From Streptomyces sp. IMTB 2501 (lineage in GTDB: Bacteria; Actinomycetota; Actinomycetes; Streptomycetales; Streptomycetaceae), in NCBI RefSeq assembly GCF_001953885.1, contig NZ_MQUS01000022.1:62001-126000 (forward strand): a stretch of DNA of 64,000 nucleotides, in the 5' to 3' direction. Positions 63,144 to 64,000 of the stretch are shown piece after piece. The notes beneath the pieces are model-generated. The model saw only the letters and a list, made by a program, of their open reading frames with translations. It had not been told where the DNA came from and searched no databases. The position numbers and the translations under genes were made by a program. The stretch's first letter is position 1. The number at the start of each line of letters is the position of its first letter.

Positions 63144-64000
63144 CTACTGGTTGTTCGCGGTCATGGTGCACTTCACGGTCGTGCTGTCGGCGGAGCACGC
63201 CGCGAGCATGTTCGTGTTCAGCCAGCAAAGGTCACGGTCCAGCAGTCGCTGGTTCGCGTTGAAGGCTGCGAACCCGGCCATCGAACCGCTGTTGTCGTTC
63301 CCGGAGATCGCGGACCGTCCGCAGACCTCCTTCCACGTCGGCACGAGGCCGTGGATGTTGAACAGGTGCACGGTGCCGTCCTGCTTGCTCGCAAGGGTCT
63401 GCGCACAGGCGTCCCCGCTGCTGACCGGGTTCAGGCCACCCGCGAGCGAGGGCATCCCGCCGCTGTCGTAGGTGGCGTTGAACGCGAACTCGTCGCAGTT
63501 CAGCTCCTTGTCCGTCGTGCCGTTGAGGGCGCTGGTGTCGCCGTTGGCCGCCGCCCATCCGGTGGGGCAGGTCACCGTCCGGTTGCGGCTGATGTCACCG
63601 TCGGGCAGGAAGTACAGCGGCTTGCTGTCGGCCTTGCTGCCCGGGTGGTTGGCCGGCTCGTGCTGGATCGGCCGGGCGTGCGACGAGGCCTGCGGGTACT
63701 TCGCCGCGTTGAAGGTGTGGTCGACACGTAGTTGTGGAACACGCAGCCGATCGTCGGCACCTCGTTGATGATCTTGGTGTTGTCGCATCGGATCTGGTCG
63801 GAAGCTCCGCCGTCCTCCAGGTCGCCGCCCGCGACGTCCATGGAGACCGCGGGGATCGTCTGCACCGTCTTGCCCGGGCTCTTCGGGTTGCCCTGCAGTG
63901 CGAGCGCGACGCCGAGCTTTATCACCTGCGGCTTGGTGGTGTTCGGTCCGGTCAGGTCCGGCCCCCATAGGCAGGAGGCGTCCGCAGTCACGCTGTGGTG
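63144..64000 (-). pseudogene. Secreted NucA/NucB-type DNase, frameshifted, runs off the window
   Basis: The 5' end is outside the window. From 64000 the frame reads CLWGPDLTG, VIKLGVALALQGNPKSPGKT, CDNTKIINEVPTIGCVFHNY, then shifts near 63725. It continues DHTFNAAKYPQASSHARPIQ, NRTVTCPTGWAAANG, CDEFAFNATYDSGGMPSLAG and ends after WLNTNMLAACSADSTTVKCT. CDEFAFNATY is the NucA/NucB nuclease signature, and many Cys suggest export. As written the frame is broken. Confidence 0.65.

Noticed and set aside
1..64000. tRNA, rRNA or CRISPR arrays
   Set aside because: I looked for T-loop signatures and for regularly spaced repeats by eye and found none convincing.

Overview
The window is high-GC actinomycete DNA. 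GTG starts, very GC-rich third codon positions, many small Sec-secreted proteins, a CebR-type operator, gamma-butyrolactone-receptor-like and TetR regulators, and plasmid-type (KilB/pRL2-23-like) genes point to a Streptomyces chromosome arm or large linear plasmid. It is an accessory region. About a third of it is degenerate: fragments of IS5, IS21, IS110, IS3, IS481, IS630, IS1380, ISL3 and IS200/IS605 elements, a broken tyrosine recombinase, and genes cut by frameshifts. I saw no tRNA, rRNA or CRISPR array.

Layout. 1-8.7 kb: broken HNH endonuclease, frameshifted collagen-like membrane protein, broken PAF-acetylhydrolase-like esterase, secreted ricin-type lectin, IS debris, an intact anchored esterase, a broken alpha/beta hydrolase. 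9-17.8 kb: haloalkane dehalogenase, two IstA remnants bracketing a broken tyrosine recombinase and a MerR-methyltransferase fusion, a WYL regulator divergent from a VOC protein. 18-24 kb: IS481 and GNAT fragments, an ArsR regulator, then six consecutive small secreted proteins including two paralogous pairs. 24-29 kb: XRE regulator divergent from an aldo/keto reductase and alcohol dehydrogenase, then a HAD hydrolase. 29-33 kb: decaying IS1380 copies around a VOC gene; one copy is interrupted by a 957-bp inverted-repeat element carrying a KilB-like gene. 33-40 kb: TetR, a CebR-controlled GH12 cellulase with CBM13, a NarL-type two-component system. 40-52 kb: kinase-like protein, ArpA/ScbR-like receptor, a broken lipase, an unknown secreted-protein pair, TetR-cupin and TetR-methyltransferase divergent pairs with clear palindromic operators. 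52-54.4 kb: second secreted ricin-fold protein, IS110 debris, two coupled unknown genes.

The most interesting locus is a compact class I lanthipeptide operon on the minus strand (about 59.6 to 54.4 kb): promoter, a short precursor gene (lanA, 47 aa), a 15-bp perfect hairpin, full-length LanB dehydratase (1099 aa) and LanC cyclase (493 aa) with a 4-bp overlap, ended by a 14-bp perfect terminator hairpin. The precursor carries the class I FDLD leader motif and a very short C-terminal core with four Thr, two Cys and no Ser. LanB would dehydrate Thr using glutamyl-tRNA and LanC would close methyllanthionine rings. No transporter, leader peptidase, LanD decarboxylase or immunity gene lies beside it in this window.

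The last 4 kb holds small secreted and unknown proteins, an uncharacterised soluble protein, and a NucA/NucB-type secreted nuclease with a frameshift that runs off the window edge.
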